A stretch of 64,000 bases of DNA from Enoplosus armatus (taxonomy: Eukaryota; Chordata; Actinopteri; Centrarchiformes; Enoplosidae): positions 1,724,501 to 1,788,500 of the forward strand of contig NC_092184.1 of assembly GCF_043641665.1 (NCBI RefSeq), read 5' to 3'. Position 1 is the first letter of the stretch; each line of letters begins with the position of its first letter. Positions 10,751 to 23,100 of the stretch are shown here, in pieces. The notes under the pieces are model-generated. The model had not been told where the DNA came from. It searched no databases and saw only the letters and a list, made by a program, of their open reading frames with translations. Position numbers and translations under genes: made by a program.

Positions 10751-12593
10751 TCAGCAGACTGTAAAGCTGCAACATAGCGGAGAGGTAACTGCTGTGAAAG
10801 CTATTAATTAGAACGAAAGTAGACCGTTTTGTTGGTTGCTATAGTAACAAATTGCCAATTAGCTGGATAGAAAAATGTATTTGTGTAGTATTTGTGTGAC
10901 GTCCATCCTGTAGCAGTAGCTTTATATCTTGAGGACTCCTGCTCATGTACTGTTACGGTAGTGACAAAGTGCAAGGCAGGACTGAAGCTCTGTTAGTTTG
11001 GAGTGACGAAAACGTAAGCTTTGATGATAAATCCCGTGGACAGAAAATGTGGCCAAATAAGTGCTAATTTCACTGATCGATCAGTCAAAGATCTCACCGA
11101 AACTTCAGCAAAATACTCAAGGATGTGTTGACTTTTTTTTTTTGTAGATTCGAATGTAGAGATGGTGACATTAGAATTAGCATTAGAAGCTTGAAACCAA
11201 AACATTATCAGTCTTCATGAACTGTGTCTTGGCCTAGGACACTTTGACACTTTTTGAGTTGGGGCTTGTTATGGAATCAAACGACCTCTTATGTGGATTT
11301 TCCTTATAGACTAAAGAACGTGAAGGGCACTTGTATCCCTTTTAAGCTGCATATGGAAACAAATTTCGAATGTCTGCATCTGAGTAGATGTGTGTGCGTC
11401 GGCGAGTGCGAGACACGACCACTTTAAACACAAGAGACAATGTAAGGCACCTCTGTGATGATTGCAGCTTGTTGGCTTTTGAAGCACGCGGATGTGGACG
11501 CTGACGCTGACACCAACACAGGTTCTTCAAGGCTGCTGGCTTATTCTGCTTTTCATTGAAAATTGATTGAGAAATTCCACAAGAGTGCCGCTATCGATTT
11601 GACACTGATTGTGGCGGGTGAGAAAAGCCAAACATCCCGAGCTGGCAGCCACAGATCGAAGTCAGCTATCTGCGCAATTAACACCACGGTGTATGTACAA
11701 TAGGCTGCATGGAAAAAGTGCCCTTTTGTAGTTGTTGGGGCTATTGTCCTGCCAGAGCAGTGCAGGAATCTGGCTCCCTTTGTGAGGTGGGCTTGTTTAC
11801 ACGGCTCACAGCCCCCTCTTTCTTTCACTTATGACATATGAAGCGAGGTCAGCATTATAGATTTGACAAACATTTATAATGAAGACGGGGTTGCCTCGAA
11901 AGTCCACTTTTGATTGTTTTGTAATCGCTTGTTTTGACAACACACACACACACACAGAAACGTCTGTGTGGTCTGGACAAAAAAAATCTAAACTCAAGGA
12001 CTACTTACTCGCCTTTTCAGCTCAGTTGTCATGGAGACGGCTCAATTGACATCATGTGACCTAAGTGTGGAACTTCAGCCATGCAATAACAGATGACCTG
12101 AAAGAGCTGGTTAGTGGACCTTGATTGAAAGCCTAAAGTACTTTCACTCATGACTTACAAGTTGAACGGTCGAGTCAAATGGTTCCCATCAATCTTGTAT
12201 TGCCTCTTCATTTTATTTCCATCCCTGGTTAATTTCCCACTAATTGGTTGTAACTGTTCCAGCTGTTTTGACATGTATGGTTTCATAACTGTACAATGTA
12301 CGGCCTCTTCAGCCTGTTTAGTCCTCTTAATATAGGGACCACCATCCTTGGATTGATGCAGCCTGGGATGAGCTGAGGAGGAGCTTGAGAGGAGAAATGT
12401 GGAACCAAACAGCACCTGAGCTACAGGATGAGAGCCCCCCTCAGCTGAGGTCCCAATTAGATTTTCACTCCAAGGCCTCCTTGTAGACATTTGGATGAGT
12501 TATGAAGCTGACAGCTGCCGTAGATGAGCTTTGAGACAGCCACCTGGTGCACCTGAGCTCTCTGACAAGGTTTCCATCCACAGTCCCATATGG

Positions 12594-12598
<5 letters not shown>

Positions 12599-12646
<48 letters not shown>
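12599..12646. repeat. (TA)24 microsatellite
   Basis: Uninterrupted TA dinucleotide repeat of 48 bp. Confidence 0.97.
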
Positions 12647-12649
<3 letters not shown>

Positions 12650-13042
12650 TGTGAGGAAGCATCAACTTCCTCACTATTTGCTAAAGCCCTTCTTGTCATT
12701 CCCTCACACAGTTTTTCTTTGTTTCCTTTATTTAATCAATTCCAATATCAGTAAACAGTGACAAAGAATTGCACGTAGAATTAAGTTTATGTCTTAAAAA
12801 CATTGAAAGACATGCTGTAATCAACGCCATAACCTGTCAGAGTTTGAGGCCTTTGTGACAGCCATCTTGTGCAGGTAGCCTTTTTGTGTGGTGTGTGAGT
12901 AGGCAGGCTCTCAGATTTGATTGGACACAGTATGTGTGCGGAAATAGTGAGATATTGACATTTTTGGCCATATTTTCTTTTACTTTTGACAGTGTGATGT
13001 TTTATAGATTTGTTTTTAATACCTTCTTTACCTAATTACCTG

Positions 13043-13062
13043 GTGTGTGTGTGTGTGTGTGT
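13043..13062. repeat. (GT)10 microsatellite
   Basis: Uninterrupted GT repeat. Confidence 0.95.
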
Positions 13063-13405
13063 TTTCTCAAGGTGTTCCTTTTCTAATATTTGTGGTCCTC
13101 TGTTTGCATAAATAACTGCTGGGATGCTTATCCATATACTTCATAATCATCACTGAAACATTGTAAATGTCGTAAAACAGCTGCAAGTGAGACAGCGGCT
13201 GGAGGTTTTCGTTGTTTCCTTTTGCCCCCGTAAGTAGTATCTGGCAAGCCTATGTTGGCTCGGCACATATGGGCATATGACATTTGAACAAAAGTATTTG
13301 AATGACATACATTTCATCTTTGTTTTCCGGTAGTGTGACCTGAGAATACGAAATCATTTTAAACGCAGTAAAAAGTCAAGCTAAATATTATTATTCTTAT
13401 AGTGC

Positions 13406-13425
13406 TGTGTGTGTGTGTGTGTGTG
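13406..13425. repeat. (TG)10 microsatellite
   Basis: Uninterrupted TG repeat. Confidence 0.95.
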
Positions 13426-13471
13426 AGAAAGAACACAGCTAAGGGTTTGCGTGACTGTCAACTTGACAATG

Positions 13472-13492
13472 CCCCCCCCCCCCCCCCCCCCC
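13472..13492. repeat. C21 homopolymer
   Basis: Twenty-one consecutive C residues, one of the two longest poly-C runs of the window. Confidence 0.95.
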
Positions 13493-13618
13493 ACTAGCTG
13501 GGAATGGACAGCAGATGAGGAAGAGTCATCAATATCAGTCACTAGCTATTGATTAGCTCTTTGATGAGGATGGACATTGTGCACGTGTGTGTTTGGGTGG
13601 CGGTGGGAAGAGAAGGAA

Positions 13619-13634
13619 GGGGGGGGGGGGGGGG
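13619..13634. repeat. G16 homopolymer
   Basis: Sixteen consecutive G residues, one of only two long poly-G runs on this strand. Confidence 0.95.
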
Positions 13635-13959
13635 CTGCTGTTAATTCAGGGTCACAGGCCAACCCAGTTGTCTATGGCTGGGGCCTTTCATGGGAGCAAA
13701 TGTCCATTTGGTAGCTGTCAGTCAGAATTAAGCCTCCAGTCTGGGAGGAGGCTACACTGTTAGTAGGCCAGGTCAGTATGAGAGGGGGCAGTTTGTGGCA
13801 TGCACTGTTGGGATGTCTCTTACTTTGAAAGTGATGAAGCAGAAATAATGTGTTTTTTTTTTTTTTTATCTCTTTCAAAATGTGGGCAGTATTATCTGTT
13901 TTGAGAAGCCTACAGTATGAGGAAAACATTTCTATATCTACAAATCCATTTTCTTCCGC

Positions 13960-14331
13960 TTATCCGGGGCCGGGTCGTGGTGGCAGCAAGCTAAGCAAGG
14001 TAGACGTCCCTCTCCCCAGCAACATTTTCCAGCTCCTCCTGGGGGATCCTGAGGTGTTCCCAGGCCAGATGAGATCCCTCCAGCATGTTCTGGGTCTACC
14101 CTGTAGTCTCCTACCAGTTGGACGTGCACGGAATACCTCCAAAGGAAGGCTCCTTGGAGGCATCCTGATCAGATGCCCGAACCACCTCAACTGGTTTCTT
14201 TCGACCCAAAGGAGCAACAGCTCTACTTCGAGCTCCCTCTGGATGTCTGAGCGCCTCAACCTATCTCTAAGGCCGAGCCCAGCTACCCTGCAGAGGAAAC
14301 ATTTTTCGGCTGCTTGTATCCGCAGTCTCAT
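13960..14331 (-). pseudogene. Rex3 C-terminal domain remnant
   Basis: This minus-strand frame contains RIQAAEKCFLCRVAGL, then RNQLRWFGHLIRMPPRSLP, GRPRTCWRDLI and the end LLPPRPGPG. It is the conserved C-terminal stretch of Rex3-type proteins and is frame-separated from the RT core. The long + strand frame at 13850-14422 is merely its antisense shadow. Confidence 0.85.
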
Positions 14332-14446
14332 TCTTCCATGCTACTACCCAAAGCTCATGACCATAGGTGAGGGTTGGAACATAGATCAAGCGGTAAAATC
14401 GAAAGCTTGGCCTTCCGGCTAAACTTCCTCTTCACCAACGCCTGCA

Positions 14447-14803
14447 TTACTGCTGATGCTGCACCAATCCACCTGTCAATCTCATGCTCCATTTTACCTT
14501 CACTTGTGAGCAAGACCCAGAAATACTTGAACTACTTCGCTTGAGGCAGTAGCTCACTCCAAACCCAGAGGGAGCAATCCACCTATTGTTGGCAGAGAAC
14601 CATGGCCTCAGACTTGGAGGTGCTGACTTCAGTCTGACGAAAGCCAACAGAACCACATCATCTGCAAAGAGCAGAGGTGCAATTCTGAGGTCCCCAAACA
14701 GGACACTCTCCTCCCCCTGGCTGCGCTTTGAGACCCTGTCCATGAATATCACAAACAGAATCGGTGACAAGGGACAACCCTGGCAGAGGCCAACGCCCAC
14801 CAA
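14447..14803 (-). pseudogene. Rex3 reverse-transcriptase core remnant
   Basis: The minus-strand frame holds CQGCPLSPILF (residues 7-17 of the frame, RT motif 4) and LFADDVVLLA with the catalytic Phe-Ala-Asp-Asp at about 14657-14668. These are in the order and spacing normal for RTE-clade reverse transcriptases. The downstream thumb text is interrupted, so this is an inactive domain inside the element at 13938-15270. Confidence 0.85.
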
Positions 14804-15253
14804 AAACGTACTTGACTTTGTGCCGAGAATACGGACAAAGCTCTCACTTTGGTTATATAAAGACCGGATGGCTCATTGCAACAACCTCGGTACCCCATAC
14901 TCCCACAGTACCCCCGGGGGACATGGTCCTTCTCCAAGTCCACAAAAAACATTTAGACTGGATAGGCAAACTGCCATGACCCCCCAGTGACCCTGTGAGG
15001 GTAAAGAGTTGGTCCACTGTTCCACGGCCAGGATAGAATCTGCATTGTTCTTCCTTTACCTGAGGTTCGACAATCGGTCAGAGCCGTCTTTCCAGCACCC
15101 TGAAGTAAACTTTCCTGGGGAGGCTGAGCAGTGTGATACCCCAATAATTGGAGCACACCCTCCGGTCCCCTAAGAATGGGAACCACCACCCTGGTCTGCC
15201 ACTCCACAGGAGGTGGGAGTTGAGGACCTTGCAGACAAGGTGTGACCAAATGC

Positions 15254-15310
15254 CTGCAAAACTAACTAATGATATTCCCATCAGCCTGAGCTGCACTGTC
15301 TAGTGTTAAT
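15254..15310 (+). repeat. Dispersed repeat fragment (family shared with 39.6 kb)
   Basis: TGCAAAACTAACTAATGATATTCCCATCAGCCTGAGCTGCACTGTC-type text, ending TAGTGTTAATTA, matches 39615-39672 in the same orientation. The family is unclassified here. Confidence 0.6.
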
Positions 15311-16224
15311 TAGCATCAGTCATTTATTCTTATGCTTAACGTTAAGTTTACACGACTTGGACCTCTAGTGGCCATGTGAATTATGACTCTTGTCTGTCGG
15401 GAGTAAAGGTGGAGGTAGCATGACAATGTTATAGAGCCAAAAAAAAGCTCATAGGGGGAATGTTGGGTATGAAAATGAATGCTGGATGTGTGTGTGGATG
15501 TTCTTGGCTTTCTTCTTCTGTATGTCATGGTAGAAAAGGTGCAGTCTGCTGTGTATGTCTCTCAAACAAGTTACGGTTCTCTTGACTATGACCACAGTCT
15601 TTCCCTGACCTTTGACTATTTTCTGTCCCTAAACGTAACCAAACCTTAACTATAGTGGTGCCAGATCAGAAAACACTCATGTGGGCAATGAGAAACAACC
15701 TATTTTCTCATTTAGTTTGGAGGACTTAGACTTGGCCATAAGTACCATTAAGGACGCCAAGGTCATGTCCTGTGCGTTGTTTCTGAGAATTGTGGGGTTT
15801 TATTTATCTGAAGAGGAGTTTATATTCTATAATTACTCACAAATTATGCATGGTGGGTTTTAAGGCAGATTTGGATATTCTTTTGAGTCTGTATCTGAAA
15901 TTGTGACTGTGTAGAATTAGTGTGGATAATTCTTTGAAGGAGCATTTAAACCATAATGTAGGGGAGGTCAATGAATAAAAATAATGTAAAACCCCCCCCC
16001 CCATAATTCTTTGGTGTTTAGTCTAACTTTTCTCAGACGGTTTGGGGCTTTTGACCTCAGTATTTGTAGTCCTAGCTATAGCCCTGCTGTTAACCATACT
16101 TTACATTCTGTCAACCTGTTGGTGGCACGAGATGAAAAGTCATTAGGACACATTGTCTGGGGGTCACAACTGTGTACAAAATTGTGCCAAAATATGTCAA
16201 TCTATCGGGCAGATGTTGAACTAT
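15311..16224. other. Unannotated stretch
   Basis: No gene is seen. Around 15625-15690 it shares text with the dispersed repeat at 45820-45950 (AACCAAACCTTAAC and CAGATCAGAAAACACT). It includes a C11 run at 15992-16002. Frames at 15681-15863 and 16011-16274 lack family motifs. Confidence 0.45.
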
Positions 16225-16350
16225 TCCACTTGGTAATTACAGAATTTTATGGTAATCCACCCAATAACTGTTGAGATATTTCAGTCTGGACCAATATGGT
16301 GGGCCAGCCAACTGACATTTCCATCCCTAGAACCGTGGCTAAAAAAAACA
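16225..16350 (+). repeat. Dispersed repeat copy (family of the 38.9-39.7 kb foldback)
   Basis: GAGATATTTCAGTCTGGACC, a TGGGCC/CAACTGACAT block and CCGTGGCTAAAAA match 38985-39042 in order and, inverted, 39160-39240. Three related copies in the window mark a high-copy interspersed repeat. Confidence 0.7.
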
Positions 16351-16585
16351 TCATCATCCTTGATGTTTCACGAAATACGGCATACCCGCCTTTCCGACAA
16401 AAACTCTCTGTGGTGCCGATTCATTAGCTTCAGGGTTGGGGCCCATGAAGCCCACTGAAAACATGTTGAGGTCAAGTGTCTCACTTGTAAACTTTAGGGC
16501 TTTTGATTTTGCTGATCCAAGCACAAGTTGTAATATCAGAGCTGTAAGATCCTAGAGCTCTCTGCCATGTTTCTCAAGACAAGCA

Positions 16586-16588
<3 letters not shown>

Positions 16589-16633
<45 letters not shown>
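16589..16633. repeat. (AC)n microsatellite, 45 bp
   Basis: Uninterrupted AC repeat. Confidence 0.97.
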
Positions 16634-16637
<4 letters not shown>

Positions 16638-17139
16638 CACTTCGCCGGCTTTCCAGACTCCCTGTTGACCCCTCCAGACTTTATGTAGCTCTGCTTCTCC
16701 TCACCCACTAACAAATGCACCTGTTTGCTGCAGCCCTGCTCTGCGTGTCAGTGACCTTGCTTCTTTAAATCCTTGAACTGTCCCATTTGAACAGGCTAAG
16801 CTACTTGCTTTTCACTTACTGAGGCTCCACTGGGACTGCAGCACCCGGTGGACTGTCAGTGGGTGGAATGTAGGGCATTCAAACTTGGCTTCAGCCAGCT
16901 AGAGGGTTTCTGGGTCGTGTTCATAATCAATTTTTCAATAAATGTGGAAGGTCCGCTGAGGCTCGTGTGACATCACTGAATTACATGAGTACATGCAAAC
17001 GTGACCTTATGTGTCATCAGGGGAGCGCTTTCTAATACGGCACACTTTACGAAAGGGTTTTTAAATTGGAACTAATAGCTTGATTGATTCATAAGAAATA
17101 ACATATTCATGCTTTCTAGATGAATTTTATTGTTTACGG

Positions 17140-17420
17140 CCACCTGATGACTGACAGGAGAATACCTGGCTCTTTAGCCGCCAAATGCTCCACTGTGTTC
17201 ACCTGCAAGTTGCTGCGCCTGCGTCTGTCGGCTGCTTGCTGCCGAGCAGGTAAGCGTACAGTGGGTTTATCGGTGCCCCTTTCACTGAAAACAGCTGCCT
17301 AAACGGTAAAACTGTGAGTCCGACAACTAAACGGTGAGCTGAAACTAGCTACAAAGCTCCGTAAAGCAAAATGAATATTAAATACAGGCACTTTACAGCA
17401 ATTTCCTAACACTGCTGGAC
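17140..17420 (+). repeat. Dispersed repeat, copy 1 (paired with 18580-18990)
   Basis: CCACCTGATGACTG, ATACCTGGCTCTT..GC, AAATGCTCC.CT.TGTTCACC, CAGTGGG.. and CTGAAAACAGC blocks recur in the same order and orientation at 18580-18790. The copies are diverged with indels, so this is an old interspersed repeat rather than a recent local duplication. Confidence 0.65.
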
Positions 17421-17711
17421 ACTGTCGTCTTTAACAAACCTTACTCAAACAGGAGGAAATGAATTGCAGGAAATGTGTGCGTCACCCTGCGGCTCATTGA
17501 TGTGTTTTTTTTTATTTTAAATTTTTATCAGTTTTTGAACAACAATGGAGCTCTATGGCATGGAGGAAGAAGACATGTATACAGTCTGAGTGACCATAGC
17601 CGGGCAATAGAGAAGGGCAGACACAGGCAGACCTGTGTCCTGGGGTCACCATAGACGGGAGTGTCTGTGTTTAAGCAAGTGATAGTGCCGAGATCATATC
17701 CTCTAAAAGAT

Positions 17712-17720
17712 ACACACACA

Positions 17721-17781
<61 letters not shown>
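17712..17781. repeat. (AC)n microsatellite, 70 bp with one interruption
   Basis: AC repeat with one G interruption at 17721; the longest microsatellite of the window. The frames read across it on both strands are artefacts. Confidence 0.97.
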
Positions 17782-17783
<2 letters not shown>

Positions 17784-17897
17784 GTCCTGCTTCCCTCTGT
17801 CAGTCGGTGTCACAGAGCGTCGGTGGTTGGGGCTGCTTTTGAATTAAAACTATGGCTCGAGGCACTTCGTTAACTTATTATGGAAAACTGAGGCCCT

Positions 17898-17916
17898 CAC
17901 ACACACACACACACAC
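17898..17916. repeat. (CA)n microsatellite
   Basis: Uninterrupted CA repeat of about 19 bp. Confidence 0.93.
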
Positions 17917-18579
17917 TCCAACGCACACCCTCCTATCTTTTGATAAGGCTTGTACCCTTGTCAACAAGCACACAATTTAATTAGTGTTGATTGTTGTTGG
18001 CGTGTTCAATATTTATTAATTAGAGTGGGGAGGGGCCCCAGTCTTGATTGCATGCCCGAAGCTGTGACGCATTGTGTTGTCTCACACTCCAGAATAACAG
18101 AGATGCTGTGAAAAATCAAAGGCTGGTGGGTGGGGTGGGGGTGTGGGGTTTGTAACCCCTTAGATAACATCTCTTTAACTAAGAGCATATTGTTAAACAG
18201 CAAAATGTGGACAGGAATGTATATTTTTATCCCTTTCATGCATGAATTATGACAGCCTCAGTTAGGATTTTTTTCAGTAAGTGTTTTTATTTCTCTTTAG
18301 GCTTGAAAAAAACAAATTTGACAGTGGGTGGCAGTGTATGGGATGACACACTAGCGTCCACTGTGGTGGTTGATGTGCGACTACACCATTAAAACCCATG
18401 CATATACAAGAAAACAGCTTTTGAATAGCTGTCCACTGTAGTGACCACTATGCGTGAAAGGGATATACATATATATATATATACACACCCCAGATACAGG
18501 ATACATTCACTTGATCATTGAATGATATCTCATGTTAGCAAACCTCACACATCCAGCAGACACACAGAGTGGTGTTTGT

Positions 18580-18990
18580 GTCCACCTGATGACTGTAAGG
18601 TCAATATTTACTCTCCTTTTCCTTTTTAGCTCTGGTTTGGTCTCCACCAGCTCCTGAGAGAAATACCTGGCTCTTCAGCTGCTAAATGCTCCGCTATGTT
18701 CACCAGCTACTTTCAAACTTTGTCTGTCTGGGCAGGTACAGTGGGCCAAGTAAAGTGGGTTTACTCGAGCCTGTTTTTTTTTCTGAAAACAGCAGCGGGC
18801 TTCATTTTGAAGTCGGTGAAAAGGGGTCGATGTGGACTGTAACACCGAAATAATGAGCAGAGCTGAAGGAAACTGCAGAGTTGGTGATACCTCTGTGTGG
18901 TCACTGCCGGCGACGCCTCACTTCACATTACACATAGTCATTTGCCCCATTGTTCATGAATATTGATTGTTGCAGATTTAAATTGGAGAA
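18580..18990 (+). repeat. Dispersed repeat, copy 2 (paired with 17140-17420)
   Basis: Diverged copy of the 17.1-kb repeat with an extra ~50 bp after the first shared block. The end near 18990 is estimated. Confidence 0.6.
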
Positions 18991-19720
18991 AATCAGAAAA
19001 GATTACTCGCGTATATTCATTCAATACATTGACTCACTCCAACTTCTGGTCCTAGTCTCCATTTGTGTTCGTCGGTTGTAACGTTTCTAGGGGTTTTTGT
19101 TTGGTCTTTGGGAATGTGATTATTTTCGTTGAGTCACTGTTTTCCTTAAAATCAACGAAGAGACAGACAAAAAAAACAATATAACACGATCTAGAAATGT
19201 TAAAACAGAACACAACATGCGGACAGGGCCTCAGTGTTGGAAGTGTTTCTGCGAAACTGATCCTGAATCCCCCTTTGCGGTGTGTATGGCTCCTCCCGAG
19301 CTGCACTTGTATTGACCTCCCTCCCTGTGCTCCGGGGGCTGACACTTCATCAAGAGGCCTTGTGACAGAGCAGAAGTGACGGGCACCATCCTCCCCCAAC
19401 CCCGCCGCCGCCTCCGCCTCCGCCGCCTCTTCTTCTCCGTCCTGCTCTTGATGTGCCTTTTGTTTGGTGCCTAATGACAGCTGTGATAGAACCGTCATGC
19501 TCTGTGATCACACCGGCCCGCAGCCAGGGCCTTCTTTCTGCTGCTGCCACCACCGCCGCCGCTCTGCTCGTGTCTCTGTCTCTATCCACCACCAGTACCA
19601 GAGAGCTCTGCAGGTCAGACGCAGCCTTGCAATTCTCACCTTATCACCCCCGATCTAAGGTGGCACCAGAACGAATCTCATTTCAGAGAGAGATCGAGTT
19701 TGTTTAGTAAAACGTGCATG

Positions 19721-19726
<6 letters not shown>

Positions 19727-19763
<37 letters not shown>

Positions 19764-19773
19764 ATGTATATGC
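19727..19773. repeat. Compound TA/TG microsatellite
   Basis: TA repeat passing into TG and then an ATGTATA tail. Confidence 0.93.
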
Positions 19774-19967
19774 TGCCATAAGCTGCAGGCAGGGAGGCCC
19801 CAGTGGCTAAAAATATAATTTTCCCTGGCCCAGGAATCGTCTGGAGGGTTCATTGGAAACTTGTGCAGCTGGGTGCGCTTCCTGCTGTTCGCCTGAACAC
19901 ATACCCTCATTCGGAGACGGTGAGCGGCTCTGCCTATTAAAATGTAAATTCCCTCTTGGTGCAGCAG

Positions 19968-19992
19968 CGGCGGCGGCGGCGGCGGCGGCGGC
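19968..19992. repeat. (CGG)8 triplet repeat
   Basis: Uninterrupted CGG repeats preceded by two CAG triplets. On the + strand they sit in a short frame as polyalanine (GCG GCG), which is most likely meaningless. Confidence 0.95.
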
Positions 19993-20110
19993 AGGCGAGC
20001 CCAGGCTGGGGTACAGCGGGGAAGGAAGGAGAAGCCGGGGGTGAGAGGTGTACGCGCTACAGGCAGGAGCTGTCTTTCACCATGCAGCGGCTCTCAGATA
20101 GGCAGCATGT

Positions 20111-23100
20111 GGCTGTATGATATGCTCCACTGGCCGGGCCCTTCAGTGGATTTTAAAGCCCAGGCTGGAAACAAAAGGTGACTGGGCCATTCCTCTGATG
20201 CAAGCTCACTGTAATAGACTTTATTTTACTGACTTCATGAAGTCACTTTCCTTTTTCTTTTCTTTTTTTTAAGTAACATTTATGTGGCTTTCATCAATCA
20301 AAACATTTTAGGGTTCATTTTATAATGTTTTTTTTTTTTGTAAATTAAGCATATTACACATATACTACACATTAAAGATGTTTTTCTTTTACACATTTCT
20401 TTCAGCATATAATTTAGAGGTACACTATATTACAGGTTTATGACTGGAGATTTAGGCGCTGTGATAACTTTTGTGCGCTACAGAAATGAAATTGAATCCA
20501 AATTTAATATGATTGTAAGATAAGCACTGAACGTTGTTTTATCATATTTCCACTGCATTAACAAATAGTTAAAGAGAATAACTAAACAGAGGATAGTCCT
20601 TGTTTTAAATGACCTGTCAGTCAATTGTAGAGTAATAGGAGGCTCCAATCGCGTTTTGAGATTTTGACGGTAGGGCCGCCACTTAGATTTAGATCATGTA
20701 CTTTCAGTGTAATGACACCAATTTCTTTTGCATCTCTATCTCTAACTATGAGTTTTATGGAACACATTTTACACATTGTCACTGTTTACAAGACGAGCCC
20801 CTCGCAATGCTTATTTTCAAGAAGGTCCTGTCGAGTCATTGCATGTGCTGCTAACTATCCTATACAGTGGGTGGTAAATACAATACAATGGATGACTACA
20901 AAAAAGAACACACAGACAAGAATGACATTGTAAAACATTGTAAACATACAATATACACACACTCTCGCACCTACTGTGTAAGTCAGTGTAGACGCAGTAC
21001 AATGCACACGCACCTGTCTGTTTTTTTTTTTAATCAACATTTGTTTGAACCTGAATAACCAGAGATGGGGGCGTGAGTTGCGTCACTTCCTCCTATGTAA
21101 CAATGTCTATCTGTATTGTCCCTGTCAAATACACTAACAAACCCCCCCCCCCCCAATAACCAATAACCCCAAGGAACTAAAATCAGACAGAATGTAAAAT
21201 GTTATTACATAATACTTTTACTTAAAAAACAAAACAAAAAAACAGTTGAAGTAATGGTTATCAAAAGTCACGTTATACTTACAATGTTTTTGTTAGAATG
21301 CCTGTTTACATGATACAGACTATGTCAAAGTGTTGACATGCCCCCCCCCCCGGAGATCAAGTAAAGTAAGTATTATTATTATTATTATTATTACCATATA
21401 CTGATGCATGTAAATGTTGGTATTCATAACGTGTATACACATTTAAAATTTTTTTTTATCATATTCACTTTTTAAATTGTATTTTTTTTAATATTTCTCT
21501 GCTTTCATTCTTTTGTCTTTTCTCTATTTTTTTCTATCATTTCTAAAAAAACAAAAAAACAAAAAAAAACAAAAAGCCCTTTGTAGCTCACTGTGCAATA
21601 GCCATGATTACAACCAACCGGAGCTCAGACAAAATAAACACAAAATTGACAAAAAAAAATGTCAAATCTAATTGCATATTAAGACATAATACAATATTAA
21701 GTCAACACGAACAGCTTTATTTCCATTTTACGTTTTGAATTCCCAGCCAGATTACGTTCTGCCATTCTGCTTGGATTATTCTCCAGTGACCAAAATGATA
21801 AGGAAAGACATGACAGGAATTGATGAGCGATAAGAATGTATTGTCTAACTGTAAGGTGGCTGCAAACCATTGTTACAGCTGGCATCATGTCTTGAGTTCT
21901 CGGTGTGTAACACTAGATGGAGCTGCAATCATGCTGCAGGCAGATGACACACGCCGGCCGGCGAGGAGAGGCGCAGTGGCCACTTTCACAACCTCCATGT
22001 ACTCGCTTGAACACAAGAAATACAGCTGGCTGATCCGACTGTGTGGCCCGCCGTGCATCATGACTTTGCTGCTTGTATTTCTATTATGTGTCGATTGGAG
22101 AAAATGGAGAAAAGAAAAAAAAAAAACCCAAAAAACCCCCCAACACATGACGACTCATTTTTAATTTTTTAAGTTTACCAGAAATATAGGATCTATATTT
22201 CCTGAATGCGTTCAACTTGAACTACGGGGGCCCCCAGACGGCTCAGAGGGCGCGCAGGTCTTGTAGCCCAAGCTCATTATTTTCCCGGAACAGAGAGGCT
22301 TGTGGTGGAGCCCACCTGATGCTGTACATTGTGTTACAATAAGCAGCATTGATTTCGCAGTTACAGGCTGATTTATGTGGGACCAAATGACAATGTAATG
22401 TAATGTCTGCTGCCCTGACTAGGATAGTGCCCTTGCTTTGCCTTTGGAGGTGATCGAACATGACGTTTTTTTTTTTGTGAAGAAGCCAATCTTTCATTTT
22501 CTGTCACAAGCTGTAGCAGTGATGTTAGGAGTTGAAATGGACTCCTAAGCAGCAGCATTTGCAGAACTCGCATGCCTTAAGCTTGTCTGCAAATTTGCTC
22601 AGAGGATAAGGCTGGTGCCATTTTATTTTATTTCTTTTTTTCTCAATGTAAACAAATCACATGAAAACAAACCAAAATCAACAATCAATGTATCCTACCA
22701 ACAAGTATTGTTTGTGTAGCCAAAGCCCGACATAGCTTATACGCTGTCCTGTTGCTGGAAACACTGTGTATTAATCCGCAGCTGAAAACAGTCCCCCAAC
22801 AAATTCCCCATTTCCTCCTGTTTGAGTGAACTTTTGTTAAAAACTACAGTGTCCAACTGTGTTAGGAAATTATTAATCATCTAAATAAGTATAAAAAAAA
22901 TGAAATTTGTGAGTCACTTTGAAAGATTTTTCCTCAGTAGGAACCAATGTAGTCTGTAAATATATTGGAGGGCTGCTTGTAATAACTGTCAAATAACGTT
23001 TACATGAAGTAATGACAAATGATGTTTCTGTAAGCTATATTATCACATGGTGTTGTTTTTGTGTACAGTATAAAACCAATATTTAACAGGAATTTACTGT

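Larger units (their letters stand above)
9979..13937. other. Intergenic stretch with simple repeats, no gene seen
   Basis: No exon or RNA gene is supported. Simple repeats are listed separately. The minus-strand frames at 11553-11828 and 12155-12490 have no recognisable domain and no splice context. Confidence 0.5.
13938..15270 (-). mobile_element. Rex3 (RTE-clade LINE), 5'-truncated
   Basis: A minus-strand non-LTR element running from about 15270 (5', truncated) to 13938 (3'). Reading the minus strand, pre-RT text with WSGRPGWWFPF near 15200-15160 is followed by the RT core and the Rex3 C-terminal domain. The + strand around 14760 (CGGTGACAAGGGACAACCCTG) and 15180 (ACCACCACCCTGGTCTGCCA) closely matches conserved sites I recall being used to amplify Rex3 in fish. 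The endonuclease half is missing and the reading frame is broken several times, so it cannot act autonomously. Confidence 0.85.
19001..20110. other. GC-rich patch with triplet repeat; no gene proven
   Basis: Two GC-rich, CpG-bearing segments (about 19380-19660 and 19960-20100) stand out from the surrounding A/T-rich DNA. The second carries a CGG repeat followed by GAAGGAAGGAGAAGCCGGGG. The first contains a mirror-like run of CCGCCGCC/CCTCCGCC. No frame resembles a known protein: the minus frame 19052-19498 is Ala/Glu-rich only because of the triplets. A promoter or regulatory island is possible but not shown. Confidence 0.4.

Noticed and set aside
13850..14422. 190-codon + strand open frame
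   Set aside because: It is the antisense of the Rex3 C-terminal coding text on the minus strand, whose motifs (LRWFGHLIRMPP, LLPPRPGPG) are clear.
17528..17873. Cys/Val- and Thr/His-rich open frames
   Set aside because: They are translations of the CA microsatellite.
19052..19498. 148-codon Ala/Glu-rich minus-strand frame
   Set aside because: The acidic/Ala stretch comes from GCC/CTC triplet-rich DNA, the rest reads as random sequence, and no splice or promoter context is convincing.
22216..22235. GGGGGCCCCC palindrome
   Set aside because: Ten bases only, in a locally GC-rich spot; no associated element found.
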